Notes under the pieces: model-generated | What the model saw: the letters and a program-made list of their open reading frames with translations, nothing else | Told to the model about the DNA's origin: nothing | Database searches by the model: none | Translations under genes and position numbers: made by a program | In this document: in pieces, positions 1-10,366 of the stretch | How positions within the stretch are numbered: the stretch's first letter is position 1 | Layout: the number at the start of each line of letters is the position of its first letter | From: Sinonovacula constricta | Taxonomy: Eukaryota; Mollusca; Bivalvia; Cardiida; Solecurtidae | NCBI GenBank assembly: GCA_007844125.1 | Contig: CM017563.1 | Span: 25,636,694 to 25,700,693, forward strand | Length of the DNA: 64,000 nt | Direction of reading: 5' to 3'

Positions 1-283
1 TGTTCTGGTACGCTTTTAATCCACATCATGGGTTATGTGCGCATGGATGTTGTGTATTGATCCTTTCCAGTGTACACGTGTTATTCATTCTCTAGTTGTC
101 GTTGTTTTTGTACGCCTATTTTTCATCTTAGTTGCCACATGTGTCTGATTCTTAGTAGCTCATGTTGTAATTCTATTTGTATATGTTTATATATATTAAG
201 TATTGTTATGTAATCTTCTGTAAAAGGAGGAAATAAAGACAACGTTTATGCAATATTTAAATATATAATATGTACTCGCAATA
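1..283. other. AT-rich intergenic sequence
   Basis: No coding exon, RNA gene or clear repeat is seen here. A short stretch near 241-265 resembles one near 686-706, suggesting a small local duplication. Confidence 0.4.
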
Positions 284-415
284 AATAGTTTTTATGTGGT
301 GTCACAGGCACTGATAAGACAGTTTAAGGCAGTCATGTTTGTTTGAAGGCAAAAACTAATGCAGGCCGGAATCTGGAAATATGTGCCGTATTAAACTCAC
401 AACTTTTAAACGGCT
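284..415 (+). mobile_element. Fragment of the GATAGTTTCC MITE family
   Basis: This stretch matches the 5' 120-130 bases of the elements at 38665-39163 and 40650-41167. Shared blocks include GGCACTGATAAGACAGTTTA and GCTAATGCAGGCC. The outer inverted repeat is mutated and the rest of the element is missing, so it is a truncated relic. The similarity was read directly; the family has no name that I know. Confidence 0.7.
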
Positions 416-794
416 TTTTATTTTGGATTTTTTTGTATGTCTAACTTTTATGCAAAACGGTAAAATCGAGAGATTTTGGTTTATTTCTTTTTCTAAATGT
501 ACGTGGAGACTCTTTGCGCCCTTATTTACGATAGTAGATAGGAATGCTCTTCGGTACGTCATTCGATGTTCGGAGTGCATGTTAACAAATTGAGATTGCC
601 TATTAGCAACGAAACATTCCATAGCCAGAAAACGTTTGTTCTGAACGGTCTATTAAGTATGCATGGTAAAATCTGACTTCGGAAGCAATGTTTATGCAAT
701 ATTTAAAGATACATTAAAGAATTCTGTAAGGTCCACGCAAATCTGAGACATAACATTTCCAGTGCTACCAGCGCGAAGGAATTCTTTTATAGTA
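416..794. other. Intergenic, nothing recognised
   Basis: AT-rich sequence. Short open frames on both strands overlap each other and have no recognisable domain or splice context. Confidence 0.4.
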
Positions 795-1240
795 TCTCAG
801 AAGTGTTTGTGGTTAATTGATTATGATTTTGGACTCTGAATCAGAGGGTTTCAAATCCCTAGACCTATCGCCTATATTTTGAAGTTTTCAAAAGGATCTT
901 ACTAAAGATTCTGATGTTTAATTCACTTGCATAAGAGAAATGTTCAACACACCAAGAAAGCAATTATAATATGCTCGAAGTGTTCTTGGTCAAATGGTTA
1001 AGGTTATAGACTCAGGATCAGATGGTTCCGAATTTAAACCTTAGACTCGTTATGACAAGTTACAAAATATCTTATTAAAGATTTGCATGATCATTAAAGA
1101 AACTTTTGAAACACACCAAGAAAGCATTTATAACGTAGTTGACGTCTTTTATATGAAGAGGTTAAGTTCGTGGCTTCGGGATCGGAGGGTTGTGGGTTCA
1201 AACCCTAGACCTGACACAAGATTAATTCCTTGTCAAGACT
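795..1240 (+). repeat. Three tandem units of a tRNA-related SINE-like repeat
   Basis: Three diverged units of about 165 bases begin near 800, 966 and 1131. Each carries a tRNA-like segment with a box-B-like core (GGTTTCAAATCC; a decayed version; GGGTTCAAACCC) followed by CTAGACC or CTTAGAC. The spacer has a shared text (CTTACTAAAGATT or CTTATTAAAGATT, then AACACACCAAGAAAGCA). Cloverleaf pairing is poor and box A is degenerate, so these are SINE-type relics rather than tRNA genes. Confidence 0.6.
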
Positions 1241-2344
1241 TTTATTACACGAACATTTACCAAAAACAGAATATGTTCGGACTAATTATTACGTCCTTAC
1301 TCCTAGATTTACTAGAAAGTAATTCTCGTCTTGGATAATAAGATAAATTATTTTTGTAATATTTCTTTCCTCTATTTAATGACAAACTAACTTTCACTTG
1401 ACAGCAACTTTTGTTGTATTCTTAATGTCAGCTCAGTGTGTAATTATAAACCGCAGTAGCAGATACTTAGGTACTAACATTGCTTTGTTAAAACACCAGG
1501 ATTAAGGACATACTAGATCGTTTTGTCTTAAATGTTTCTCTCAGTTTGTCTTCATTCATTTTACTTTAAATGTGAAAAGTAGATTAAGTTTATAAAACAT
1601 TGTTCTTTGTAAACGTAATACTATGTTCCAGAAAAATACTTTCGGAACAATAATTATTTTTGTAATGCTGCTGCACGTGACCAATTTCTGCTTGTACGCT
1701 ATAGTTTCGGTGTTAATTATAATAATTTTGAAAACTTTTGTCTTCATATTTAACCTCTTGGAAAACCTGGAAAAATGGTTTCGGGTTTTTGCTTTCATTC
1801 GTTTGAAACCATTTTATGGTCTCAGGAATAAGTCTATACGTAATACATACTTTTTCTCGAGATTGTATATAGTATACTGAAATTCAATACCTTCAAATAA
1901 AAACTTTTCAAACATGTCTTTGTTTATTGCTCCCATATTGCTTAAACCTGTTTACCTGTTCCAGGTTTTTGCGTCGCCTTTGATGCTTCGCATCAACGAC
2001 TTCTCTTGTGTACTTCTTACATTATCTTTATAATAACACTATGTGGGCGTTTAACTAATATCCAAAGCCGTATTGTTTAAACTCTTTTATTGATGCTAGA
2101 GTATGTGTTAACTATAAGGGTAATAGTTTTGAATTGAATGGATATAGACAGATAGGTAGAGATAGTGGTTGAGCTTAGAGAGGCTGATTATCAGTTAATG
2201 TAGACTAGCTACTAGTACAAGAATATGACAGTCGAGAAATAAAAAAAAAAAGTCAGTTCCAGGTACGGAATACACGGATTTTAATTTAGGTCACGACATA
2301 ACAAAGTTGTATAGTATTGTAGAGTATGGCTCTCATGCTAGCGC
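1241..2344. other. Intergenic, nothing recognised
   Basis: AT-rich sequence with short open frames on both strands that show no domain. A poly(A) run lies at about 2240. No exon or RNA gene is supported. Confidence 0.4.
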
Positions 2345-2505
2345 TCAAGCAAATATAAGGTTTCCACCACTGAATGGTTCGGTGTTAGGATAATGTGCCT
2401 GTGTATGGCTTCATGCTAGGTGTTCACGAATGGATGGTCCGGTGTCCGGATAATGTGCCTGGGTGTGGTCTCATGCCAGGTGTTCACGGCACAGAGAAGA
2501 CAGAA
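2345..2505 (+). mobile_element. SINE body fragment with internal tandem duplication
   Basis: The text around GGATAATGTGCCTGGGTGTG and CATGCCAGGTGTTCACGGCA matches, in opposite orientation, the body of the SINE at 62745-63060. Here a block of about 66 bases (mutated GGTCCGGTGTCCGGATAATG to TCATGCCAGGTG) occurs twice in tandem. The tRNA-like head is missing. Confidence 0.6.
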
Positions 2506-2656
2506 CTATATCGGTTGCATGTGTTCACCGTTTCCAAAGAAAGAGAAATGTTGGAAAACAACAGACATACACACACACACATCATACTTTTGCGTTTTCT
2601 ATCATCTTTATATTAATATAATCACCTGCCAATAATACCAGTTTTATCGATTAAAC

Positions 2657-2748
2657 ACGGTTACACCTCGTATGACGCCACGGTTACACCTCGTATGACG
2701 CCACGGTTACACCTCGTATGACGCCACGGTTACACCTCGTATGACGCC
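2657..2748. repeat. 23-bp tandem repeat, 4 copies
   Basis: The unit CGGTTACACCTCGTATGACG plus CCA is repeated four times in perfect or near-perfect register, which suggests recent expansion. Confidence 0.9.
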
Positions 2749-3211
2749 GCACTCTGTGAGCCCCAGTCACATTGTCATGAAATCGGCCCACAAATCCCCA
2801 AAATATGTATGTGCTGCAACGTTAGAAGGGAGATTTACCACTACACTTTTAACATCTTGGTATGTTTCGGCCCGAGCATTGACACCGGAGTCCCAAGTAC
2901 CTAGTTTCGACGCTCAATCGAATGTTCTACCTGGTCCGGTTTACGTTGCCAATGATATGAAAACAACACATCGATTGAAAACATAACGGTTGTTTACAGA
3001 TGCTTCGTTAGTTTCTTTTAATTGACAACTTTGGTTGAATTTGATCGCCATTTCATTGCTAAACTGATCCCGCTAATGCCTCCGTAAGTTTTCAGACGGA
3101 TGTCTTTAAATCGTTAATTTAAGCGTCACGAACTAAGTGCCGCAGATTATAGTTCCAAAAAAAACAAACAACACAGAATCTATTAAAGTGCTACTTATCC
3201 ATGTTTCTTCA
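2749..3211. other. Downstream flank of the transporter gene
   Basis: This lies 3' of the transporter stop codon and probably contains its 3' untranslated region. No strong canonical AATAAA was picked out close to the stop, and no other feature is seen. Confidence 0.35.
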
Positions 3212-4735
3212 CTATTTATCAGACAAGGCGACAAAATCTTCTTCTAGAATCGTCGGACAACTCTCAAACAAAAGCTGACTGTACATAGTGACGGTATCAA
3301 ACCCAGGAATTGTCAGATGGAAATAAACAAATGGGAAGTAAAACAATAATCCAGAAACCACAAAAATCACACCATAGAAAAATTCGATTTTAGGATTTGA
3401 AATGAACGGAGACACCAACATGAATAAACAAATAAGTAGAGCTAAAACCGGAACCACAATCGGGGAGGTGAAGATTTCGGACTTATTCGTGTTGTTCCTG
3501 TCCTCATAACGCATCTTTAGAAGAGCGATTGTGCTGAGGCTTATATTCAGGAAGTTCATGAAGCTTGTTAGGTTGATGAGCGAGTTGATATCGCCGGGAA
3601 TTAGCAAGATGAGCGGCGTGACGGCGTTGTACACCAGTGACACCATCGGGATACGAGACTTGTGGTGAAGGAAAGAAAACAATTCCGGCAGGTGACCGGC
3701 GCGGGATGCCGCAAATCGCACACGGACGTCGGAGAAAAATCCCCCGTTAAGGGCCCCATGAACTGAGCACATTACACTGATAGGGATGATAATGGCGGCA
3801 GAGCCAAGCACCTTGTCACCCCAGGCGAAGGCAACCGCTGACACAGACAGAAACTCTTTTTTGCTCATCAGCGTGAAGTAAGACACATTGGTCGTAATAT
3901 ATATTATGGTGATAAGGATCAACGACAGGATTATTGCCCTTGGTATGTTTTTCTTCGGCTTGAAAATCTCCTCAGCGATTTCGTTTACACCGGTATACCC
4001 AGAGTATGCCCACATACAACTGTATATGGCAAGAGTAAATGAAGTGACGTCATTTGTTGTACCTTCAAAAGCATTGTCAAAGTTTTCAATCTTCCCACGC
4101 CCGAGGTACACAAACCCTCCAACAGTGATGATTACTAGAGCCAAGACCTTCCACACTGTAAACAGTCCTTGGGCCATCGTGACGAAACGAACACTTACAG
4201 CATTTGTGATGGCGATCGTCATTAGCTCGGCAGCAGCGATGGACTTTCTGATGGAATCCGGAGGATCACAGTTGCCAAAGATAGGCGCACAAAGGTAGTC
4301 CGCGAAAACCAAAGCCAGGACCGCTTTTGAACCTGCCTGGCTTATGGTTGTCTGAGTCCATGAAACAAGAAAGGCCGGGATGCCACCGATGTTGGCCTTG
4401 ATATATGTGTAATCACCACCTGACCGCGGCATGCGTGCCCCGAGCTCTGCGTACACCAGTCCCAGCAGCATGGACAGCAGTCCGCACAATACCCAGACAA
4501 CTAGGCTCATTCCGACGGAACCGGCGTTCTTCAAGGCACCCTTGGGGGAGATAAAGATCCCAGACCCAATGACAGCGCCCACCACAAACGGTATTGCTCC
4601 TAATAAGCCAATACGCTGTTTAACAGCAAGACGTTCATTTTCAATCAGGATCGGTTTTCCGCCTACGACATCTACAATGTATTTATCCACAGTTGTTTCT
4701 TCACTTTCCGACGCTTTTGCATCACTCACATCCAT
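3212..4735 (-). CDS. b(0,+)AT/LAT-type amino-acid transporter (SLC7 light chain), single exon
   Basis: A 507-residue membrane transporter of the APC superfamily. SLC7 light chains exchange neutral or cationic amino acids at the plasma membrane as heterodimers with an SLC3 glycoprotein. Seen here: the TM1 signature with GSGIFISPKG near residues 55-65; about twelve hydrophobic segments; the extracellular loop DYLCAPIFGNCDPP, whose second Cys aligns with the conserved disulfide Cys to the heavy chain; NVSYFT; PGDINSL; and the tail segment SGLLFYFPFVYFH. Loop and tail match vertebrate SLC7A9 better than LAT1, but the exact subtype is inference. The start was chosen at ATG 4735 (AAAATGG, good Kozak context). 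The frame stays open 24 codons further upstream but contains no ATG. There is no intron, unlike vertebrate homologues, so a retrogene or intron loss is possible. No frame break is seen. Confidence 0.93.
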   Translation of the reverse strand: MDVSDAKASESEETTVDKYIVDVVGGKPILIENERLAVKQRIGLLGAIPFVVGAVIGSGIFISPKGALKNAGSVGMSLVVWVLCGLLSMLLGLVYAELGARMPRSGGDYTYIKANIGGIPAFLVSWTQTTISQAGSKAVLALVFADYLCAPIFGNCDPPDSIRKSIAAAELMTIAITNAVSVRFVTMAQGLFTVWKVLALVIITVGGFVYLGRGKIENFDNAFEGTTNDVTSFTLAIYSCMWAYSGYTGVNEIAEEIFKPKKNIPRAIILSLILITIIYITTNVSYFTLMSKKEFLSVSAVAFAWGDKVLGSAAIIIPISVMCSVHGALNGGFFSDVRVRFAASRAGHLPELFSFLHHKSRIPMVSLVYNAVTPLILLIPGDINSLINLTSFMNFLNISLSTIALLKMRYEDRNNTNKSEIFTSPIVVPVLALLICLFMLVSPFISNPKIEFFYGVIFVVSGLLFYFPFVYFHLTIPGFDTVTMYSQLLFESCPTILEEDFVALSDK

Positions 4736-5037
4736 TTTACAGAGTTTTTGTCTTGAAAATTGAATCAATGACCTTCCTAAGTCTGTTGATACACGTTCTC
4801 TTCTCACGCTCTTGTTTACTCTTTTATGTATTTCACACCTTGAATTCTGCCTGTCACTACCCTTTTCATTTCGCTACATGCGGACAACCTTCCCTGTCTG
4901 TTCGCTCGAATAACTTCTTATAATACAGCATACATTATGCGTGTTTCGACCGCTTGTCTCATCTCATTATAACTCTGAGCAAACATGAGCTTTTCGGAAA
5001 TGATCGGATACCTTCGCAACTTGTAACTTATACAATC
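4736..5037 (-). promoter_or_regulatory. Putative 5' flank of the transporter gene
   Basis: Immediately upstream of the chosen start on the minus strand. A TATTATAAG-like stretch lies near 4920. No other element can be assigned with confidence. Confidence 0.25.
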
Positions 5038-5109
5038 GGAACACCTCGGATAATTCACGAATCATCTCTCGGATGTATGTAGGTAGTCGGATTACCTCGG
5101 CCATTTCCC
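5038..5109 (+). repeat. Dispersed repeat, copy A (pair with 7386-7458)
   Basis: About 72 bases beginning GGAACACCTCGGATAATTCA and ending GGCCATTTCCC match 7386-7458 at nearly every base, in the same orientation. No terminal repeats were found, so its class is unknown. Confidence 0.8.
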
Positions 5110-5250
5110 TAAACAGGACTTCTTTTATGACAGACGTCAAAACAAAGATGGCAGCTCGGATGACAGCTCAATGCAGTGAATAAACATTGTTTTTCTACAT
5201 TATGCAATAATGATACAGTGATCTATTGAGTTACAGAAACGCACACTTAC

Positions 5251-5420
5251 AGCCAACATATAGGGTAGTATTTGATATACCAAACTTTTTCCAAAGCCTG
5301 TTGGCAACATGCCCAGCGTAACTGTCCCCTCAAACAATGCTTGTAAAACATCAATTTGTTGCGACATCAAATTTAAATCATCCAATTTTAATGTACCCAG
5401 CCAAGCGGTCAAAGATGCAA
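5251..5420 (-). pseudogene. RecQ-like helicase, N-terminal exon fragment
   Basis: The translation contains a Q-motif-like region (SQQIDVLQALFEG) followed by motif I, LPTGFGKSLVYQILPYML, with the GxGKS phosphate loop typical of RecQ-family DNA helicases. The frame is open up to a good donor (GGCT|GTAAGTGT, exon end 5251). The next RecQ exon was not found downstream on this strand before 3.2 kb. An in-frame ATG lies at 5367, after about 15 upstream codons, with a stop five codons before those. The flank near 5470 has GCCGGAAGT, an ETS-like site. It could be a decayed gene copy or the first exon of a gene whose next exon was lost to the transporter region. Confidence 0.6.
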
Positions 5421-5529
5421 TTGTTTATTTTTCGTGCGAACTACATTTAGGAATATTCTTCTTCCGACTTCCGGCGAACAAAACGATCGTGATTTCTATA
5501 AGTATCATTGCACTAGATTCAACCGTGGG

Positions 5530-6068
5530 TTGATTGTACCGTGACCGGAATTACCCGAGGATTGGTGCCAGTGGCTGTCGGACTTGGAAGGCGCGAATAT
5601 TAATCAAAGCGCTGTTTGAGCGGTGTAAGTTGATCACTGTACGCGATTACAAATGTGCAAATAGTCAAAATTATTCCGTAGTAAATCAAATGTACAACAC
5701 ATTCAAAAGAAGGCAACTATTCATCTATAAATAAACACTTATTTTATTATATAGATTATACATTGGAACAAAAGTTACGTCAGTCACTAACATCCGATAA
5801 TAGAAACCATTTTATCAAACATTCAATACTTTCTATATGGTTTTGCATTTTAACTTCAGTAAGGTCTAAAATTAATTCTCGTACGTACCACCGAATTCGA
5901 CCGGAATAAACTGAGTTTATAATTCACCTCTATTTACACTCTTGTGATCTGAATCTAAAAATCCAGAGTGCGTCATTCCTCTCCGAACGCGAGCGGTAGC
6001 TTTAGGGGTGGTAAGACTAAATGCCCACTGGAGGTAGAACGCCCGACATAGTCTTTGTATATTTGAAA
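5530..6068. other. Intergenic, nothing recognised
   Basis: AT-rich sequence before the LTR element. The short open frames lack any domain. Confidence 0.35.
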
Positions 6069-6072
6069 GTAT

Positions 6073-6239
6073 TGTAACGCAGGCCGGCGCTCCCCAACGG
6101 TCACCCATCCGTACACCGGCCACGGCACCGTTGCTTAACCGCGCAAATCGGGAAGCCGCTTAAACCACGTCGCTAAAGAGTTAACCAAGCAGCGAGGCTG
6201 GTTTGAAGCGCTTATATTTCTACCCCTGCGGTCGTTACA
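6073..6239 (-). repeat. 3' LTR of the TRIM-like element
   Basis: A 167-base repeat nearly identical to 6342-6508. On the minus strand it follows the polypurine tract and starts TGTAACGACC. Confidence 0.85.
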
Positions 6240-6341
6240 TTACTCCCCCCTCCGAGAAGTCTCGTCCCGAGACTTGGCCTGGGAAGTTCCGTGGGCACGC
6301 AACTCCAGTCCGGCAGTTGACTATCCCACCGCTGCCACCAA

Positions 6342-6508
6342 TTTAACGCAGGCCGGCGCTCCCCAACGGTCACCCATCCGTACACCGGCCACGGCACCGT
6401 TGCTTAACCGCGCAAATCGGGAAGCCGCTTAAACCACGTCGCTAAAGAGTTAACCCAGCAGCGAGGCTGGTTTGAAGCGCTTATATTTCTACCCCTGCGG
6501 TCGTTACA
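6342..6508 (-). repeat. 5' LTR of the TRIM-like element
   Basis: A 167-base repeat followed on the minus strand by the tRNA-Leu-type primer site. Its inner terminus is mutated from TGT to TTT on the plus strand. Confidence 0.85.
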
Positions 6509-7385
6509 GTATATTCTTTTGCTTTGTGACTGTATTTGCCACTTTTAAGATAATTCCATGCAATTTGGGGCAAAACGAAGCTGAAACATTGTAGAGTTAT
6601 GAAAATGCAAAATAAACGCACTCCTTTGCTCAATAATGAACTGGTCCATTTAGACCGGACCTAATTATTTCAATTGAAAATGCGCCGTTATACTATGCAC
6701 AACTTGCGGAGTATGTTTTAAGGGGAGGATTACCGTCTTCGCGACACAAAACAATCCTTCGCAAAGGTCCTGTTAATTAGATAATACATTGGTCTTTCTC
6801 ATAAACTTTAGTCTTGGGGTTGCCAAAAAAACGGGTTACTGTTGAGGTAGCGCAAATGTAATGGTACACCTCCAATCGAAGAGTATTGAAATAAGGGTTG
6901 AAATGCTTTAAAACTGATGTTGAGGGTTCGAATCCCTGCATGGCCTTTTTTCTACCTCTTGACTTTGACAATAATTTATGTATCACTCTTCCAGATTAAG
7001 AAGAAAACATGTATATTTTTTATTTTATTTTTATTGTTTGATTTGTACTAAATCTGATTATAATTTCGTTACCTGGTATATTCATAGTCTAAAAATGAAA
7101 ACCTTGTGGTGAAATTATTTTGTAGCATCAACCAAAATACTTTATAAAACATTGGGCAAGTCTGAAATAAATCGTTTGGCTATCAAAAGCTCGGTGTTGT
7201 TGTTTTGTTGTTGTTGCGTTTTTTTTTTGCAGTAAATTACAGTAAGCAGAAAAAAGGCAAAATCATTCTTAAACGTGTTGGGTTTGTTAACAATTAATTA
7301 CATATTTGGAAAAGTTATTTTTTCTGCTTCCAGGCATTAATAACTGACCGCAGTAGTCACGGTCATACAAGGTCAATCCTCAATA
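6509..7385. other. Intergenic with one box-B-like relic
   Basis: Near 6920 there is GAGGGTTCGAATCCCTG, which fits an RNA polymerase III box B. No matching box A or cloverleaf surrounds it, so it is probably a SINE relic. A GTT/T-rich simple tract lies near 7195-7230. Confidence 0.4.
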
Positions 7386-7458
7386 GGAACACCTCGGATA
7401 ATTCACGAATCATCTCTCGGATGTATGTAGGTAGTCGGATCACCTCGGCCATTTCCCG
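7386..7458 (+). repeat. Dispersed repeat, copy B (pair with 5038-5109)
   Basis: Nearly identical to 5038-5109, in the same orientation, with a one-base difference in GTCGGATCACCTCGG. The flanks differ beyond about 72 bases, so this is a discrete repeat. Confidence 0.8.
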
Positions 7459-8294
7459 CGGTTTTTGCGGCCCGTTCCATCGTGTATGCCCGATATATTT
7501 TATAACTGGTATCAGTTGACAACTTTTCATAACCAACATAAACAGCGAACTTCATGTTTTAAAAGCAATGATTAATATTAATGCGATTGGCGACCTGATT
7601 AAACCCACTTAAGAGGTATGATATTATTTTAGGCAAATTCAGCTAGCCTTCAAGTTCCTATATACATACCATGTTTATATTAAAACATGTCATGTTTGTT
7701 CGGGAACAGCAGCGTGTTCGCTCATATTCTTCGTCTACTTAGCACTATTTACATAGAAATCAAGACCTCCCCCCCCCCTGTAAAATGTTAAAAGGGCCCT
7801 ATATGAGAAACTAGTACACACGACATAGATTTATATTTTTATACATGTATTTTTATACCAAAGATGACGCCATGTTAAGGTTTAAGCTTCGCATGTCGTT
7901 TTTATTAAAGTTTTCATTTTGCAACACCCGTTAGTTTGGTTTATGCCAGCCTTCTTTGACATGAACTTCAGACTTTGGGTTTATTTTTTAATATATTTCT
8001 TTACTTTAAGCACTTTTTAGCATTTCCACTCATGGTCCTATTACACAGCCATTTTGTGTGCTTTTAATTTACATCTACAACAGAAATGTGCACGCAGATT
8101 CTACATTGAGCCACCGACTGAACATAAAAGGTCAAATTTGAGAAGAAAAAAATCATGTTCGTAAATTTAAAAAAACAACAACAAAACTATTAAGCATTCA
8201 GTTTTTGTTAAACTTAAAAAATGCTAAGAAAGCTGCATGTATGGTTCTAATAGAATTGTCAAATAAGTCACCTTTTTAACGTTTCTGTGTTACT
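7459..8294. other. Intergenic, nothing recognised
   Basis: AT-rich sequence with a C-homopolymer near 7770. No exon is supported. Confidence 0.35.
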
Positions 8295-8309
8295 AACGCA
8301 GTAAATTTC

Positions 8310-8556
8310 ATCGCGAATTAAACATAAAACTACCCGAAATAAAACTTCGCGAATCAGATATAAAACTACGCGAATTAGATATAAACTCTATGAATTAGAT
8401 ATAAAACTAGACGAATTAGATAAAACTAGGCGAATTAGATATAAAACTATACGAATTAGAGATGAAAATACGCGATTAAGATATAAAACTATACGAATCA
8501 GATAAGATACGAATAAGATATAAAACTACATGAATTAGATATAAAACTTCGCAAAT
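8310..8556. repeat. AT-rich ~21-bp tandem repeat
   Basis: About eleven imperfect units of GAATTAGATATAAAACTAC plus a CG, TA or AG dinucleotide. Units vary in length through small deletions. Confidence 0.85.
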
Positions 8557-8791
8557 CTCAACATGACGTTAAAACATGAACATACACGGTAAATAAGCCC
8601 ACTTAGAAATATTTTTTTAAAAACTATTTTGGTTTACACCCAATCATTATCATTTGCACGTTCAAAAGTTTAAAGTTTACGTTTAAGCTTTATTTGGTTG
8701 CTCACCGGGAAGGCTAGATTCGTAACTACCGCATTAATAATAATAGGACATAGAAAAATAACATCATTTGTTAAATTTTTAGAAACTTTAA

Positions 8792-9262
8792 AGGTGGTAT
8801 CCGACAGTTTGGATCAGAATATTTTTTTCTCCAATAACCAAATAAGTCCCTGCTACCTGAACAGATCTTGCAAAATGCTGCTAATTGATGTCCTAGATCA
8901 GTGTAAACAGTGAAACATAAATACACATTCCTCATTGTAAACAGATATTTCCTATCTGAGCCACGCTGCATAGATAGCTATTTAAGACTAGGAAAACCAC
9001 GTGACAACTAACTTTTGAGATAACGTTATATCGTCATCCGGGTAATTCACTCTGACATCGAAGCAGAGATCAGTATCGTTCTTATCAATAGATTTGGAAT
9101 TGTTGAACCGTTGGTGTGTTTTTATAGAGATTAATACTGTCAAACAATATTGGCAGTGTTCAAACTTGCGTCTATAAATGAGATTATGCAGAAATTCTGA
9201 TTCCCCAAAGCAGTGGTAAGGTAGTGTAACTTGAATTTGATACAAACTGTCGGATACCACCT
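8792..9262. mobile_element. MITE with AGGTGGTATCCGACA inverted ends, flanked by TTAA
   Basis: The ends AGGTGGTATCCGACAGTTT and AAACTGTCGGATACCACCT are inverted copies bounding 471 bases, with TTAA on both outer sides. A TTAA target site is typical of piggyBac-type insertion, but the termini do not show the usual piggyBac CCC start, so the superfamily is inference. The interior has no transposase. Interior text (CTGAACAGATCT, TTTCCTATCTGAGCCACGCT, AAAACCACGTGAC) recurs at 26485-26655. Confidence 0.8.
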
Positions 9263-10366
9263 TTAACGAGGTCACATCATGCTCAACAGACATTAAAGTT
9301 GATTGATGCTTTAACTTGCACGCACAATTACTTATTTTGCGATTGCGTGGGAAGAACGAAGGCGTAGGTTAACTTATTAACGCATTTACACTAATCTTGC
9401 GACCTTGGCACACATGTAACATTCTTTGTTTGCAAAAAAGTAAAATTGTTAAGCAAATAAATAATAACCAATCAATATTAATTCAGAAGGTTTTGGCTGA
9501 ATACCAGCTTACAAGTACAAATGTACATATTAAAAACAGTAAACATGTGTTTGTGCAAATGAAAGCCATGTACAATCGTAAATCGTAAAAAGGACACCGA
9601 AAGATCTCCATAGTGAAGCAATATTTTAATAAATATTGAAGTGCGAATCGTGTTTCTACATATACTAGCGATTAATGTCCTAAAACTGTGGTCAGACAGC
9701 TGAAATTCTCAAATAGCACGTTAGTTACTTTTTATATTTAAATTCTAGCATTAACTAAAGAGGATTCCATCGGATTTTTTTTATTTATGAATTCATTGCA
9801 GGAGATACCACATTGAACGTTAGACTATACATGTAAATATTCTATTGATGTATGTTTCATCGATATAGTTGAGACACGTGTGGATTAAAATAAGATATCT
9901 AATATATGTCCCTTTCAAAAAGCACTTGGTAATACATACTGAAATACGTAAATATTTACATAGTCGACATTTCATCTGACGATCAAACTGAGTTGTTTTT
10001 GTGCCATTGTTGTCACAAACTACATATACTATTCATAGTCTATATCGCATTAGTTCGGACACAGAAGGGAAGTGTCAGTGTACCTAGGCAGAAAAGGCGT
10101 GGACCCAGCACAGGAATCTAAAGAACCCTTGCTATAACGAGTAATGATCTACCCAGCTTACATCCCCTCCCGTATGGTTTCACTATAATCCAGGATCATA
10201 TAACATGTAAAGTGGGACTCGTTTGATGTCAGTAGAAAAAGGTATTACGATAACAAAACTTCTTGTGGTTACAGAAACCGAAATGTTGCCAGGCAAGCTG
10301 TTACAGGCTGGTGAGAGTGTTGAACCCACATACCAACAGACATCGCTAGAGTTGCTAAAGTAACTA
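9263..10366. other. Intergenic up to the 30-bp satellite
   Basis: AT-rich sequence without a recognised gene. The last 250 bases before the satellite are more GC-balanced but hold no domain or splice structure. Confidence 0.35.

Larger units (their letters stand above)
6073..6508 (-). mobile_element. Miniature LTR retrotransposon (TRIM-like), 436 bp
   Basis: Two direct repeats of 167 bases (6073-6239 and 6342-6508) are nearly identical and flank a 102-base interior. Read on the minus strand, each repeat begins TGTAACG and ends CGTTACA (one end mutated to TTA). Directly after the 5' LTR the sequence TGGTGGCAGCGGTGGGAT is complementary to the 3' end of an animal tRNA-Leu plus CCA, which is a primer-binding site. 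Before the 3' LTR lies a polypurine tract, GGAGGGGGGAG. GTAT flanks the element on both sides, fitting a 4-bp target duplication. The interior has no gag or pol. Confidence 0.85.

Noticed and set aside
3888..4763. Plus-strand frames of 136 and 110 codons
   Set aside because: Antisense shadows of the SLC7 transporter.
6345..6508. Two unrelated GC-rich islands at 6.07-6.5 kb
   Set aside because: They are the two LTRs of one miniature retroelement, as shown by primer site, polypurine tract and GTAT flanks.
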